Of a DNA stretch of 64,000 bases, positions 49,514 to 59,533 are shown piece after piece. Origin of the DNA: Lentisphaera marina (GTDB lineage Bacteria > Verrucomicrobiota > Lentisphaeria > Lentisphaerales > Lentisphaeraceae); assembly GCF_028745505.1 (NCBI RefSeq), contig NZ_JAQZZL010000002.1:1612001-1676000 (forward strand). Direction: 5' to 3'. Positions within the stretch are counted from its first letter, which is position 1, and the number at the start of each line of letters is the position of its first letter. Under the pieces are notes generated by a model. That model ran no database searches. It was not told the DNA's origin and saw nothing but the letters and a program-made list of their open reading frames with translations. A program made the translations under genes and the position numbers.

Positions 49514-50584
49514 ATGAAAATACTTATTCTGCTTTTTTGCTTACCACTAATCTGTCTCGGGAACCCCTCCTCTGACTCTTTTCCTAATGCTTTATTCAAA
49601 ATCAAAACCCCACCAGCTCCATCAAAGTCTTTTGAAAAATTTGACCTAAGCCAACACAATGAAGAATTTCTTGCGAATACCGCAAGCCGCCACGCCGACA
49701 AAGGCAGGTTCGAACTTGCAATTCAGTTTCAATACTGGGCCACACAAGCCAAGCCCGAAGACGGCCTCTATGAACTCGCTTGCTACTACTCCTTAAATAA
49801 CGACACAGATGCTGCAGTCTATTATTTACAAAAAGCGGCTATTAGTGAAGGAGTTTATTACAGCTTTGCCCTAGAGGACCGACAACTCATCCCCGTCATG
49901 AATTCAAAATACTGGGACAAACTCAGGCCTTGGCTAAAATCTTGCTCAGATGTTTGGACAAAAAGTTCACACTGTCGCATTTTAAGCATTGTACCTAATG
50001 AGGGACGCTCAAAGGCGATACTTATTGGTTTTCATGGCTATGGATCTAAACCCGAAGATTTCGCCAGCTCCGACGATCAAGATTTTGCGAATAAACATCA
50101 AGTTACTTTCATTGGAATCAGCGCCTCTATTCCGTTTGAAAGGGATTCATTCATGTGGTCCGAGAATATAGCCAAGGACTATACTCACATCAAAAGATTA
50201 TTAAAAACAAAAGGGCTTGACTTAAACAAAGAGAAACGCCCAGTGATCCTCATAGGGTTTTCACAGGGCGCACAGTTATCTACTGAGCTTTTAGCAAGGC
50301 ACCCAAAACTCTTTCATGGAATCATCACTCTATGCCCTGGCTCAAAAAACGGCTCTCAGTTAAATCAAATTAAAACAACACCAAAGCTTAAAGGCAAAAA
50401 AGCCATCATCATTTGCGGTGCCGATGAGCACGCAGGCAACCTCGCCCTTAGCAAAGCTAACTACACATGGCTACGTAATCAGGGTGCTCAAGTACGCTAC
50501 AGCAAAATTAACGGCATGGGTCATAGTTTTCCACCAAATTACTACCAAGAACTTGAGAACTATTTAGAATTCATTCTTGAATAA
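49514..50584 (+). CDS. Exported alpha/beta hydrolase (phospholipase/carboxylesterase-like)
   Basis: A 356-residue secreted hydrolase. MKILILLFCLPLICLG is a signal peptide. Residues about 50-150 form a TPR-like helical part (NTASRHADKGRFELAIQFQYWATQAKP, YELACYYSLNNDTDAAVYYLQKAA). The hydrolase domain follows, with oxyanion part IGFHGYGSKPEDF, nucleophile Ser in LIGFSQGAQLS, Asp in ICGADEHAG and His in GMGHSFPP, which matches the esterase/phospholipase fold. The fusion with the helical part is unusual. Substrate unknown. Confidence 0.82.
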   Translation: MKILILLFCLPLICLGNPSSDSFPNALFKIKTPPAPSKSFEKFDLSQHNEEFLANTASRHADKGRFELAIQFQYWATQAKPEDGLYELACYYSLNNDTDAAVYYLQKAAISEGVYYSFALEDRQLIPVMNSKYWDKLRPWLKSCSDVWTKSSHCRILSIVPNEGRSKAILIGFHGYGSKPEDFASSDDQDFANKHQVTFIGISASIPFERDSFMWSENIAKDYTHIKRLLKTKGLDLNKEKRPVILIGFSQGAQLSTELLARHPKLFHGIITLCPGSKNGSQLNQIKTTPKLKGKKAIIICGADEHAGNLALSKANYTWLRNQGAQVRYSKINGMGHSFPPNYYQELENYLEFILE

Positions 50585-50693
50585 AACATATAAATTGATC
50601 AATAATTTTATCACAAAACCTCACTATCTTGTCACCTAAATTCATACTCGGTGTATAAAACGTATAACCTTCCACACAAAAAGGATCTAATAC

Positions 50694-52517
50694 ATGTACA
50701 AAACAATCTTATTGCTATTCCTTGCTCTTGGACTTAATGCTCAGGACAAACCTAACATCCTCTGGCTCACCAGTGAAGATAATAATATCAACTGGATTGG
50801 GGCCTACGGCAATCCACATGCAGATACACCTCACATTGACCAACTTGCAAAAGAAGGTTTTTTATATACTCAAACCTATGCAAACGCTCCTGTCTGTGCC
50901 CCTTCAAGATCCACATGGATTACCGGTGTACTTGCCCTATCTATGGGGACTCACCCCATGAGAAGCCGATATGAAATACCACATGATCGAATTAAATACT
51001 ACCCTGACCTTCTCAAACAAGCAGGCTACTATTGTTCCAATGTCACTAAGACAGATTATAACATTGGTGGACGCAACGATAAGGATTGTTGGGATTCGAA
51101 TAAACTCAACTGGAAAACGCTCAAAGAAAAACAACCCTTTTTCCAAGTTCTTAATAGTACTAAGTCACATGAATCTAAAGCTTTTGGTGACGTCACAAAA
51201 TCCACTCGTGACCCAAAAAATGTCTCTTTAGCCAAATACCACCCCGACATTTTAACCATCCGACAAAACTACAACCATTATCACGATGCCGTAAAAAAAA
51301 TGGATGCTGATATTGGCAAAGCTCTAAAAGAATTAAAGGATAACGGCCTAGCTGATAATACGATTGTTATATATAATTCAGACCATGGCGGAGTTCTTCC
51401 ACGTAGTAAACGTTTTCTATTTAATAGTGGTACTCATTGCCCCCTCATCATCCGTATTCCCGATAAATATAAACACCTATGGCCTGCGACAAGCACCAAT
51501 TCAAAAGTCGATCAACTCGTTAGTTTTGTTGACATGACCAAGACTTGGTTAAGTCTTTCTGGAGCCCCGACACCCGATTATTTACAAGGCAGAGTTTTTC
51601 TTGGAGAAAATAAAGAAACTGAACGACCTTATCATTTCAGTTTCCGAACTCGTATGGATGAACGCTGCGATAATGTTCGCGCCATTCGCAATAAACAATT
51701 CCTCTACATCCGCAATTACATGCCTTATGCTCCATGGGGACAAAAACTAACTTACCTTTGGAAAATGAAAGCCACACAAGCATGGGATAGCTACAACAAA
51801 GAAAACAAAACCACCGATATAACTGGGCGCTTTTTCCAAACGAAACCCATGGAAGAGCTCTACGATACGAGTAGAGATCCAGACAACATTAATAACCTTA
51901 TTAATCAACCCGAATATAAAGAAGTGATTCAAGAGCTCCGTACGGCGATGACGAATCAGCAAAAAGCCATCTATGATGCTGGAATGTTACCAGAAAGTGA
52001 ACTTGTAGAAAAAGCCGCAAAAGAGAACATCACTATTTATGATTATGTGCGCGATCCGAAGCTTTATAATCTCCATGCTTATTTAAAAACATCTGAACTC
52101 GCACTAAAAAATGACCCTCTCAATTTAGATGCTCTTACACAGAAACTAAAAGACAGCGATTCAGGAGTACGTTACTGGGCCACAGTTGGTCTTTTCAACC
52201 TACAGGAGCAAATCGCGGTTGACGCAAAAATCATTCAGCCCCTACTCCTGGATGAATCACATCACGTTCGCATTATGGCCGCATGGATGTTCTATAAAAA
52301 TGGTGATAAAACCACTGCTCGCAAGACATGGAAGCAATTACTAAGAGAGAGCTCTTATGCCTCACTTAAAATATTCAATATCATTGATTGGATCAAAGAC
52401 GACCCAAGCCTTTATCTTGAATCTATGAAGGCCTGTGAATATAGTCACGGTAATTACGTCAATCGCATGAAAGAACAATTTGGTATCAAGACCAAGAACA
52501 AAGGTAAGACACTCTAA
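50694..52517 (+). CDS. Secreted sulfatase, heparan-N-sulfatase-like, with C-terminal repeat domain
   Basis: A 607-residue exported sulfatase (signal MYKTILLLFLALGLNA). Metal ligands are in LTSEDNNINWIGAYGN and NSDHGGVLPRSKR; the formylglycine site is Cys68 in APVCAPSRSTWITG, a canonical C-x-P-S-R. DMTKTWLSLSGAP and PYHFSFRTRMDERCDNVRAI match N-sulfoglucosamine sulfohydrolase-like enzymes (S1_8 group). The last 120 residues are HEAT-like (SDSGVRYWATVGLFNLQEQ, ESHHVRIMAAWMFYKNGD). A maturase is needed but is not in the window. Confidence 0.9.
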   Translation: MYKTILLLFLALGLNAQDKPNILWLTSEDNNINWIGAYGNPHADTPHIDQLAKEGFLYTQTYANAPVCAPSRSTWITGVLALSMGTHPMRSRYEIPHDRIKYYPDLLKQAGYYCSNVTKTDYNIGGRNDKDCWDSNKLNWKTLKEKQPFFQVLNSTKSHESKAFGDVTKSTRDPKNVSLAKYHPDILTIRQNYNHYHDAVKKMDADIGKALKELKDNGLADNTIVIYNSDHGGVLPRSKRFLFNSGTHCPLIIRIPDKYKHLWPATSTNSKVDQLVSFVDMTKTWLSLSGAPTPDYLQGRVFLGENKETERPYHFSFRTRMDERCDNVRAIRNKQFLYIRNYMPYAPWGQKLTYLWKMKATQAWDSYNKENKTTDITGRFFQTKPMEELYDTSRDPDNINNLINQPEYKEVIQELRTAMTNQQKAIYDAGMLPESELVEKAAKENITIYDYVRDPKLYNLHAYLKTSELALKNDPLNLDALTQKLKDSDSGVRYWATVGLFNLQEQIAVDAKIIQPLLLDESHHVRIMAAWMFYKNGDKTTARKTWKQLLRESSYASLKIFNIIDWIKDDPSLYLESMKACEYSHGNYVNRMKEQFGIKTKNKGKTL

Positions 52518-52529
52518 ACAAGTCTTTTC

Positions 52530-54416
52530 TTATAAGCGTAAATATACGCTACAACCAACATAAAAGGCCGAGTACTCCCCTGGATCTTGATACCACAGGG
52601 AGTAACCTGCTTGTGTTTTAAAAAACACATCTGTTTGTAAACCCATTAAAAACTGCGCGCTGACATCCCCTCCAGGTTCAAAACTATTCATGTCTTCATC
52701 TCGATGTATACCTAAAGCAAGGTTTGCATTCACTTGCTTTGTCTCATCAATTTCATACTGACCCCATAACATCATGGTGTAACGTTGATAAAAACCGGGG
52801 TCATAATAGCCATGATCTTCCTCGTCATTATCAAAACCATAAAACAATGCCATTGGTCCAATATCTAGGTCATATTTTAGACGCCTCAACAAAGGCTGAC
52901 TATGACTCGCCACTAAACGATAGCGCCCATTCCCATCTGACAAATCATCATACCCCATACTGAAACGTACAAAATGTTCGAGTTTATATTGACTCGTAAA
53001 GCCCGTTTCATAGCTATTGTTACGAATATTTAAGGATACACTTCTAGGTGAAATATCAAAATATCGGCGACGATAACTTATATAGCTAGATAATTGATCA
53101 TTAATCCGTAGATACCCTCGTAAATCAGCAATCATCAAATGATCCTCTTCATGATAACTATAACCACCGCCCGCAGTAAGTTTAAAATCTCTTTCTACTT
53201 GGTAAGTCCCACTTAAAATATATCGATAAATATCAATACTCTTTTCACCATCTTCACGTGTGAATTCAGTTTTACGTGAAGCTTGTAGATAAGTATGCTC
53301 ATGATCTAGTTTTAAAGTCAACTCGGGAGACACAACCGTCCTCCATCCTACTCGATCATCAAAACGGATCAACTCATCACTATCTCGAGTATACTGAGCA
53401 TCAAATTCTGGACCGGATTGACCATCTAATTTTTCTGCATTTTTCAAGTATTTAAGTTCTACTTCATGCTCTGGAAGATTGATTCCCTGTAAGGTCAAAC
53501 TCGCGTCGGATTTATACCCCGCTTGACGGTAGGCAACTGCTTTTGAATACATGGCTTGAAATTTATCCTGCTCTTCAGAGCCTAACTTTTCTAATTCCTT
53601 AAGGGAATGATCTGAGTACGATGCCCAAGCGTAAGTTCTAGCTTTCTCTAAGATCAACTCCACTTCATTTTCTTGCTCTTGGGGCGCCGCATTCAAGGTC
53701 TTGAGCGACTCATAATAGGCCCCTACCCAGCGCAAATAACGTGAATACTCTAAACGGTATTCAAGGTTATGGGGGGTTCTCTCTACTAGATCCCCCATAG
53801 AACGAATCGCTTCATCCAGGCGTCCTTCATTACTTAAATGCTTATAAAGCTTAAATTTAACCTCGTTATTATCCGGGTTTTTCTCAAGCAATTTCAAATA
53901 GCCCTCCCTTGCTTTATCCATGTGACCTGCCCACGCAGCTAACACGCAGTAATCTGTCATCAGCACTTCATTCTCGGAATCTAGATTCAAAGCTTGTTCA
54001 CAAATTCGGAATGCATTATCGGGCTCATTTAATGCCGAATAAGTTTGATATAACTTTTTGAGAAGCTCGGGGTTATCTTGCTCAAGATCTTTGGCTTTTA
54101 ACAAAAGCTCCAATGCTTTATCAAAATCTTTTTGAACATTATAAATATCAGATAAACGCAAATGAATACTCACATCATCTGGCTTCATTCCTAAATACTT
54201 CTTATAATGATCAATGGCTAGATTGAACTTTTTATCAAACTCTGCATTCAAAGCTTTCTGTAAATGTTCATCTGCGCTTAATTTAGCTTCGTTTTTATTT
54301 TCACTAGGAAATTTAAAATCGGCTAAAGGGCTACCAGCCTTCACTTTGACTTGAGCATTTAATAAACTTGTAAAAAACAATAGTAAAACTGTTATTTTAT
54401 AAGTCATTTTCGCCAA
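52530..54416 (-). CDS. Exported TPR protein with outer-membrane beta-barrel (PgaA-like)
   Basis: A 628-residue protein with signal peptide, about seven TPR repeats (residues 45-300; for example HLRLSDIYNVQKDFDKALELLLKAKDL and EVLMTDYCVLAAWAGHMDKAREGYLKLL) and a C-terminal part (about 340-628) of alternating strands rich in Tyr and Phe that ends in a typical aromatic YVGCSVYLRL, as in beta-barrels. This is the layout of PgaA-type exopolysaccharide exporters. It overlaps the end of the glycosyltransferase gene by 13 bases. Function inferred from that pairing. Confidence 0.75.
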   Translation of the reverse strand: MAKMTYKITVLLLFFTSLLNAQVKVKAGSPLADFKFPSENKNEAKLSADEHLQKALNAEFDKKFNLAIDHYKKYLGMKPDDVSIHLRLSDIYNVQKDFDKALELLLKAKDLEQDNPELLKKLYQTYSALNEPDNAFRICEQALNLDSENEVLMTDYCVLAAWAGHMDKAREGYLKLLEKNPDNNEVKFKLYKHLSNEGRLDEAIRSMGDLVERTPHNLEYRLEYSRYLRWVGAYYESLKTLNAAPQEQENEVELILEKARTYAWASYSDHSLKELEKLGSEEQDKFQAMYSKAVAYRQAGYKSDASLTLQGINLPEHEVELKYLKNAEKLDGQSGPEFDAQYTRDSDELIRFDDRVGWRTVVSPELTLKLDHEHTYLQASRKTEFTREDGEKSIDIYRYILSGTYQVERDFKLTAGGGYSYHEEDHLMIADLRGYLRINDQLSSYISYRRRYFDISPRSVSLNIRNNSYETGFTSQYKLEHFVRFSMGYDDLSDGNGRYRLVASHSQPLLRRLKYDLDIGPMALFYGFDNDEEDHGYYDPGFYQRYTMMLWGQYEIDETKQVNANLALGIHRDEDMNSFEPGGDVSAQFLMGLQTDVFFKTQAGYSLWYQDPGEYSAFYVGCSVYLRL

Positions 54417-55759
54417 TGCCTTTCTTTACCTATCCATATATCCTTGGCGAAGCGAAACATAACGACAATGTCAAAAAGCATTACCAAATAACGAATTGGT
54501 GTGATTAACAAAGCTTCAAAAAACATTTTAAGCCGTTTTCTTTTTATACAAAAAACTAAAATAGTTGTACTAATCAGCGCTTCCCCTAGCATAGTCAGTA
54601 CCAAGGGCTCCCACATCTGGCCAAATATCAACACCAAAAAAACTATGGGGAAAGCCAATTTCTCACATAAACCAGTAAAAATAATAACACCTATATCACG
54701 ACCATAGAGGTGTGTATACTCATGGCCTTCATCACCATGAGCTGTATCATCTAACTTAGGTTCTCTTTTCCCTTTCAAAGGATGACGTTTGGCAAATTTA
54801 AAAATTGAGTAAAGAAGGTTATCGAAATAATAACAACTTTGGAGAAAAGAAGACGACCACATCATTACTTGTTTGGGAACATCTTGTAACTCAGGTTCTA
54901 GTGTTCTTGCTTCCACATCAGACACATGAACATTCCTATAGCCCTCTTCAGCTAAAGCAAAGCCCAAAAATATATCTTCCGAGTCCGTTAAATCATCTCC
55001 GAGTATTGGCTCGTATTCGTTAAAGATCTCTTTTAAATATTTGCGTTTATAAGCAACTGCACAGCCAATGGGGTTCACGATTGAACCACAGTAATTCATT
55101 TCTGCCTGATAAATAAAACGTTGTAGAAACAGGCACATTACCTTGCGATAGCAATTGCTAATAAAACGACTGGCATGATGTATAACTCCTACAGACATCT
55201 CACCTTGAACATGATGATCAAGGCTGTACTTAGCCACATGTTCTTCCGATAAGTATTTCTTGCGCTTTCGAAAACTTTCTGGCAAGACCACACCACAGGA
55301 ACTTGCCACATCATCATACTTATATAACTCTTGGATGACTCGTTCCAAATAAAACTTGGAACTTAATACTGTATCGCCATCTAATACAAACTCGACATCC
55401 GCATCACTGACACGGGCCTCATATTTCACTGCTGGAGTTTTTCCGACATGAGTCTCTCGAACCATCACCTCCAATTCCATCCCTACATCACGAGAAAAGC
55501 CTTTAGCGATCTCCACTGTTCGGTCATCACTATGATCATCAATTAAAAGCACCTTACGGAATTTGAAATTTTGTTCGTGAAGTGACTCAAGACAGAGTAA
55601 AATATTTCTTTCTTCATTATATGCCGGGATCAACACATCTACGACCGCCGTCTTATACCTCTCTGAAGTTACGCTTTGAGTATACTTTGCATTTCTTATA
55701 TACCCGGCAATACAAATGAGTGTCGTTGGTGTCACTGTAAACCAAGGCATAAAAGCCAT
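54404..55759 (-). CDS. Membrane glycosyltransferase family 2 (polysaccharide synthase-like)
   Basis: A 451-residue processive-type GT2 enzyme. A first membrane helix is at about residues 3-20, then the GT-A domain VDVLIPAYNEERNILLCLESL, LLIDDHSDDRTVEIA, VLDGDTVLSSKF (DxD), DDLTDSEDIFLGFALAEEGYRN (catalytic ED). The acceptor motif usually written QxxRW is QVMMW here. Three or four C-terminal helices (about 345-435) complete the PgaC/BcsA-like layout. First gene of a two-gene unit with the TPR-barrel exporter. No deacetylase (PgaB) or c-di-GMP protein is adjacent. Confidence 0.82.
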   Translation of the reverse strand: MAFMPWFTVTPTTLICIAGYIRNAKYTQSVTSERYKTAVVDVLIPAYNEERNILLCLESLHEQNFKFRKVLLIDDHSDDRTVEIAKGFSRDVGMELEVMVRETHVGKTPAVKYEARVSDADVEFVLDGDTVLSSKFYLERVIQELYKYDDVASSCGVVLPESFRKRKKYLSEEHVAKYSLDHHVQGEMSVGVIHHASRFISNCYRKVMCLFLQRFIYQAEMNYCGSIVNPIGCAVAYKRKYLKEIFNEYEPILGDDLTDSEDIFLGFALAEEGYRNVHVSDVEARTLEPELQDVPKQVMMWSSSFLQSCYYFDNLLYSIFKFAKRHPLKGKREPKLDDTAHGDEGHEYTHLYGRDIGVIIFTGLCEKLAFPIVFLVLIFGQMWEPLVLTMLGEALISTTILVFCIKRKRLKMFFEALLITPIRYLVMLFDIVVMFRFAKDIWIGKERHWRK

Positions 55760-55945
55760 AAGAAAACCCTCTTTTTACTTAAAGATTACTTCTTCTGTAT
55801 CAGTAAGATATAAGAGCGAATTATGAAAAGCAATTTTAAAAACTAGACTCATCACTTAAGCTTCATTATTCATTGATTCTTAATGTTTTTGTACATAAAT
55901 CATTATTCAACAGGAACTAATATTGAGATAAAAAAAGCTAGGCAC

Positions 55946-55977
55946 AAAAAAAGCCGGCGGTGAAGCCGGCTTTTTTA
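55946..55977. terminator. Bidirectional terminator
   Basis: AAAAAAAGCCGGC / GCCGGCTTTTTT with GGTGAA as the loop. It lies just after the lipoprotein gene at 55995 (minus strand). Confidence 0.9.
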
Positions 55978-55994
55978 ATCAGTGACTTAGAGTT

Positions 55995-56354
55995 CTACTG
56001 ATTATAATGACGCTCTAATTCGCGATACACTGTATTCACTGAATCTTCAGCACCTACAACTAAGTAACGTCTTGCCGACACAGTATACTTTGAACTACGA
56101 TTGGTCATCGGCTCAAACTTAATACTTACAGGTGTTTCAAAGAACTGAACATCCAATGTTAAAGTAGCGCTATCATCTGCTACGACTTTTCCACCGAACA
56201 ATTGTATTGCCTGTGACCATGCTTCCTCAGCAGAATATGGTGCGTAATTATATTTAGACGCCTTCACAGAAGAGTACTCTCCTGGGTCACTTTGACATGA
56301 CTGTGTTGCAAAGGCAAGGAATGACATAACGATGAGTAATTTGATTAATTTCAT
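55995..56354 (-). CDS. Lipoprotein of unknown function (DUF3568-like)
   Basis: A 119-residue lipoprotein. The signal MKLIKLLIVMSFLAFATQSC has a slightly poor lipobox with Cys20. The mature part (VKASKYNYAPYSAEEAWSQAIQLFGGKVVADDSATLTLDVQF) is a small alpha/beta domain as in proteins that follow heme or polymerase genes; the DUF3568 comparison is by impression only. 50 bases downstream of hemE, same strand, followed by a terminator. Confidence 0.75.
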   Translation of the reverse strand: MKLIKLLIVMSFLAFATQSCQSDPGEYSSVKASKYNYAPYSAEEAWSQAIQLFGGKVVADDSATLTLDVQFFETPVSIKFEPMTNRSSKYTVSARRYLVVGAEDSVNTVYRELERHYNQ

Positions 56355-56404
56355 TTTTTCTCCTAAAGCTTTTTAAAATCTATGGCCTAGTTGATGGACT
56401 TCAA

Positions 56405-57436
56405 CTACTTATTACGCCAAGACTTGACAGTATCTACAACAAATTTGACATTTTCAACAGGAGTCTTTGGCATGATGCCATGACCAAGATTGAAAATATG
56501 TCCTTTTAATCCTTTGGCTTGCTCTCTAATCAACTCAAGCTTTTCGGCTAAGATCTCTTTATTTGAGAAGAGCGATGCTGGATCCAAGTTACCTTGAAGA
56601 ACACGTGAATTATTACAGAGATCTTTTGCAACATTAAGCGGAAGCGTCCAGTCTGTGCCTAATACGTCTGCCTGTGAATCAGCAACTGAATCAAAATAAG
56701 CGTTAGCACCTTTTACAAAATGGATAACCGGCTTTCCACCCGTTTCCTTTTTCAAGAAATCAATAATCTTCACTGTATAAGGATGAGAGTATTTTAAATA
56801 ATCTTCACGACTTAGAACACCACCCCATGAATCAAAAATCTGCACAATCTGCGCACCAGCTTTAAACTGCTCTAACAAATAGTAACAGGTCATTTCTGCA
56901 ATTTTATTCATCAATTCATCATAAGCTTTGGGCTGTGTATACATGAAGGTTTTGATTTTTAGGTAATTCTTTGAACTACCACCCTCAATTGCGTAAGATG
57001 CCACTGTAAAAGGAGCACCAGAAAAACCAATTAAATCTTTTTCTGGGGAAAGCTTTTTACGAATTGCTGAAAGCGCATCATAAACATAATCTGAACCTTT
57101 AGTTACATCAGGAACAATCACGCGAGACACATCTTCAGCATTTTCTATAGGATTATGAATGACTGGTCCTCTACCTTCATAGAAATTCAAGTCAAAACCC
57201 ATGGGTATGAGCGGTGTGAGAATATCCGAAAACAAAATTGCCGCATCAACATCAAGAATATCGATAGGTTGCATGGTGACTTCTACAGCATTCTCGTACT
57301 GCATGCACATTTCTAAAAATGAAAATTTCTCGCGAACTGCGCGATACTCGGGCATATAACGCCCTGCTTGTCTCATTAGCCAAATAGGTGTTCTTTCACA
57401 TTTTTTCCCTAAGGCGGTATCTAGTAATAAACCCAT
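56405..57436 (-). CDS. hemE: Uroporphyrinogen decarboxylase
   Basis: Converts uroporphyrinogen III to coproporphyrinogen III. The 343-residue protein has TPIWLMRQAGRYMPEYRAVR, the Asp-containing AAILFSDILTPLIPMG, LIGFSGAPFTVASYAIEGG and the end GHIFNLGHGIMPKTPVENV, all signatures of HemE. Overlaps hemL by one base (TAATG). Confidence 0.97.
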   Translation of the reverse strand: MGLLLDTALGKKCERTPIWLMRQAGRYMPEYRAVREKFSFLEMCMQYENAVEVTMQPIDILDVDAAILFSDILTPLIPMGFDLNFYEGRGPVIHNPIENAEDVSRVIVPDVTKGSDYVYDALSAIRKKLSPEKDLIGFSGAPFTVASYAIEGGSSKNYLKIKTFMYTQPKAYDELMNKIAEMTCYYLLEQFKAGAQIVQIFDSWGGVLSREDYLKYSHPYTVKIIDFLKKETGGKPVIHFVKGANAYFDSVADSQADVLGTDWTLPLNVAKDLCNNSRVLQGNLDPASLFSNKEILAEKLELIREQAKGLKGHIFNLGHGIMPKTPVENVKFVVDTVKSWRNK

Positions 57437-58707
57437 TATTGATCTTCCTTTAAAAATTGTTCTAATGTGGATACGTAATGATCCAAATCCTGTTCTGTAT
57501 GAGCACTCGACAAGAAGTTCGCCTCATATTGCGAAGGTGGCAATAAAATTTTATGCTTTAAACAGAACTGAAAAAAGCGTCCAAATCTATCAAAGTCACA
57601 CTCTCCGACTTCGGCCATGTTTTTAGGTAAAGTTTCTTTAAAAAAGAGCGTGAACATTGAGCCTAACTGAGTAAAACACACATCATCACGACCTTTAATA
57701 AGTTCCTGAACTTTAGCATTCAGACTCTCACCCAAGTCATTGGTTTTTTCCCAAATTTTATCGCGGAGGAAAACTTCTAAATTTTTAATCCCCGCAGCCA
57801 TAGCTAAAGGATTTCCAGAAAGAGTTCCTGCTTGGTACACTGGGCCTAGTGGCGCAAGTTTCTCCATCACATCTTTTCTTCCACCAAAGGCACCGACAGG
57901 TAAACCACCACCAATCACTTTACCGAAGCAGAATAAATCTGGCACGACACCATAAAGTTCTGCGGCCGTTGTTTCATGGACACGAAATGCACACATAACT
58001 TCATCAAAAATAAGCAAAGCTCCATACTGATCACAAAGCTTGCGTAAACCCAAAATAAAATCTTTATCTCCAGGAACTAAACCCATGTTACCCGCAACAG
58101 GCTCTAAAATGATCGCAGACGTTTTTCCATCACGTAAAATACTTTCTACGGAATCTAAGTCATTATAAACTGCCGTTCTTGTCGTGGCTGTGTAGCCCTC
58201 CGGCACACCTGCTGAACTAGCAGTCCCAAAAGTAGATACTCCTGAACCAGCTTTTACGAGTAAACCATCTGAGTGACCGTGATAACAGCCCTCAAACTTA
58301 ATAAATTCATCTTTACCAGTAAACCCACGCGCCAACCGTATTGCACTCATAGTGGCTTCGGTTCCAGAGCTCACAAAGCGCACCATCTCTAAACCATTTA
58401 CTGTATCAGACATCAATTTGGCAAGATCATATTCTAAGGGACAACTCATACCAAAACTAAAAGCTGATTCCGCTTGTGCCTTAACTGCATCGACAACTTC
58501 TGATGGTGCATGTCCTAGAACTGCAGGCCCCCATGACATAACAAAGTCGAGGTATTCATCTCCCTCAACACTAGTTAAATAAGCTCCCTGAGCTTTTTCA
58601 AAAAAAAGTGGCTCTCCACCAACGGCTCCAAAAGCACGTACAGGCGAATCAACTCCACCTGGAATTAATTCTTTTGCTTTGGAATAAAAATCATTAGATA
58701 AAGACAT
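57436..58707 (-). CDS. hemL: Glutamate-1-semialdehyde 2,1-aminomutase
   Basis: Makes 5-aminolevulinate for tetrapyrroles from glutamate-1-semialdehyde, PLP-dependent. The 423-residue enzyme has IPGGVDSPVRAF near the start, FVSSGTEATMSAIRLARG, FEGCYHGHSDGLLVKAGSG, LIFDEVMCAFR and the PLP lysine in LFCFGKVIGGGLPVGAFGG. It directly follows the SirB1-like gene. With hemE and, through cobalamin, bluB/cobO it shows tetrapyrrole biosynthesis. Confidence 0.97.
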   Translation of the reverse strand: MSLSNDFYSKAKELIPGGVDSPVRAFGAVGGEPLFFEKAQGAYLTSVEGDEYLDFVMSWGPAVLGHAPSEVVDAVKAQAESAFSFGMSCPLEYDLAKLMSDTVNGLEMVRFVSSGTEATMSAIRLARGFTGKDEFIKFEGCYHGHSDGLLVKAGSGVSTFGTASSAGVPEGYTATTRTAVYNDLDSVESILRDGKTSAIILEPVAGNMGLVPGDKDFILGLRKLCDQYGALLIFDEVMCAFRVHETTAAELYGVVPDLFCFGKVIGGGLPVGAFGGRKDVMEKLAPLGPVYQAGTLSGNPLAMAAGIKNLEVFLRDKIWEKTNDLGESLNAKVQELIKGRDDVCFTQLGSMFTLFFKETLPKNMAEVGECDFDRFGRFFQFCLKHKILLPPSQYEANFLSSAHTEQDLDHYVSTLEQFLKEDQ

Positions 58708-59523
58708 CTAGGCCCCTTTCATCATTTGTATAATATTACCTGCTGCGCGAAACTTTAGGCTACTGCTTTGCTCTGCCCAAATGCGATACAAGTTGTTCAT
58801 AATTCTTATTAAAATTTCAATTTCCCCAACGGGGTCAAGCATTTCTGGTCTTAACTCATAGCCGTAGCGATTTGTCAGGACTCGCAATTCATTTTTTGAT
58901 AATTCTTTAAAGCCCTTATTCGAAGGGTCGTAATAAGCTAAGCTACCATCTTCAAACTCTTGTGCGAGGATAAAATAACCCGGTAAATTAACACCAAAAA
59001 ATTTGAGGTTTTTGCGCTTAGCTAAAAGCACCACTAAAGCACAAATGATTACCGGCATACCTTTCTTGAATGATAAAACACTATAGAGCGAGCAGTTTTG
59101 AGCTTGCTGATAATCGATATTCTGTGCGCTAAATTGCTCAAAGACATTTTTAAACTGCTCAAAACTAGGTTCGTCACCTAACTGAGCATCAAGTTGATCA
59201 ACATGAGCTTTAATCTGCTCTTGATTATTTTTATTACATATAAGAGTGTCAATCAAAATCAAAATATCTTCAAAGGAATTCTTTTGAGCCTTCTCAAAAG
59301 TCCCTTGTATCTTTTTACTAATTTCATTGACGCGACGAGAATGGAGCAACTTACTCAGAATCCCTTTTGCAGGTAATTCGAGCTCCTCCATCTTCATCGT
59401 CATTATTTGTAATTCAGCAATGTCACTTTTCAGCAAAGCATCGCACAAAGCATCAAAATCCTCATCTCGACGACAAAGAAGCTCTGACAATGCATTTACT
59501 TTTCCAGTTAAGTGAGCCGCCAT
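58708..59523 (-). CDS. SirB1-like transglutaminase-fold protein
   Basis: A protein of about 271 residues from the ATG at 59523, or 281 from a GTG at 59553 inside ilvN; the ATG is preferred because it lies 10 bases after the ilvN stop. The C-terminal domain has NCSLYSVLSFKKGMPVIICALVVLLAKRKNLKFFGVNLPGYFIL, which corresponds to the SirB1 pattern (NSyLhxVLxxRxGiPixLsvLyxevarrlgl-vxgVxlPGHFlvr) with Tyr where His is usual. The N-terminal part is helical. No catalytic function is established for this family. In the hem/ilv operon. Confidence 0.75.
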   Translation of the reverse strand: MAAHLTGKVNALSELLCRRDEDFDALCDALLKSDIAELQIMTMKMEELELPAKGILSKLLHSRRVNEISKKIQGTFEKAQKNSFEDILILIDTLICNKNNQEQIKAHVDQLDAQLGDEPSFEQFKNVFEQFSAQNIDYQQAQNCSLYSVLSFKKGMPVIICALVVLLAKRKNLKFFGVNLPGYFILAQEFEDGSLAYYDPSNKGFKELSKNELRVLTNRYGYELRPEMLDPVGEIEILIRIMNNLYRIWAEQSSSLKFRAAGNIIQMMKGA

Positions 59524-59533
59524 TTCAAATACC

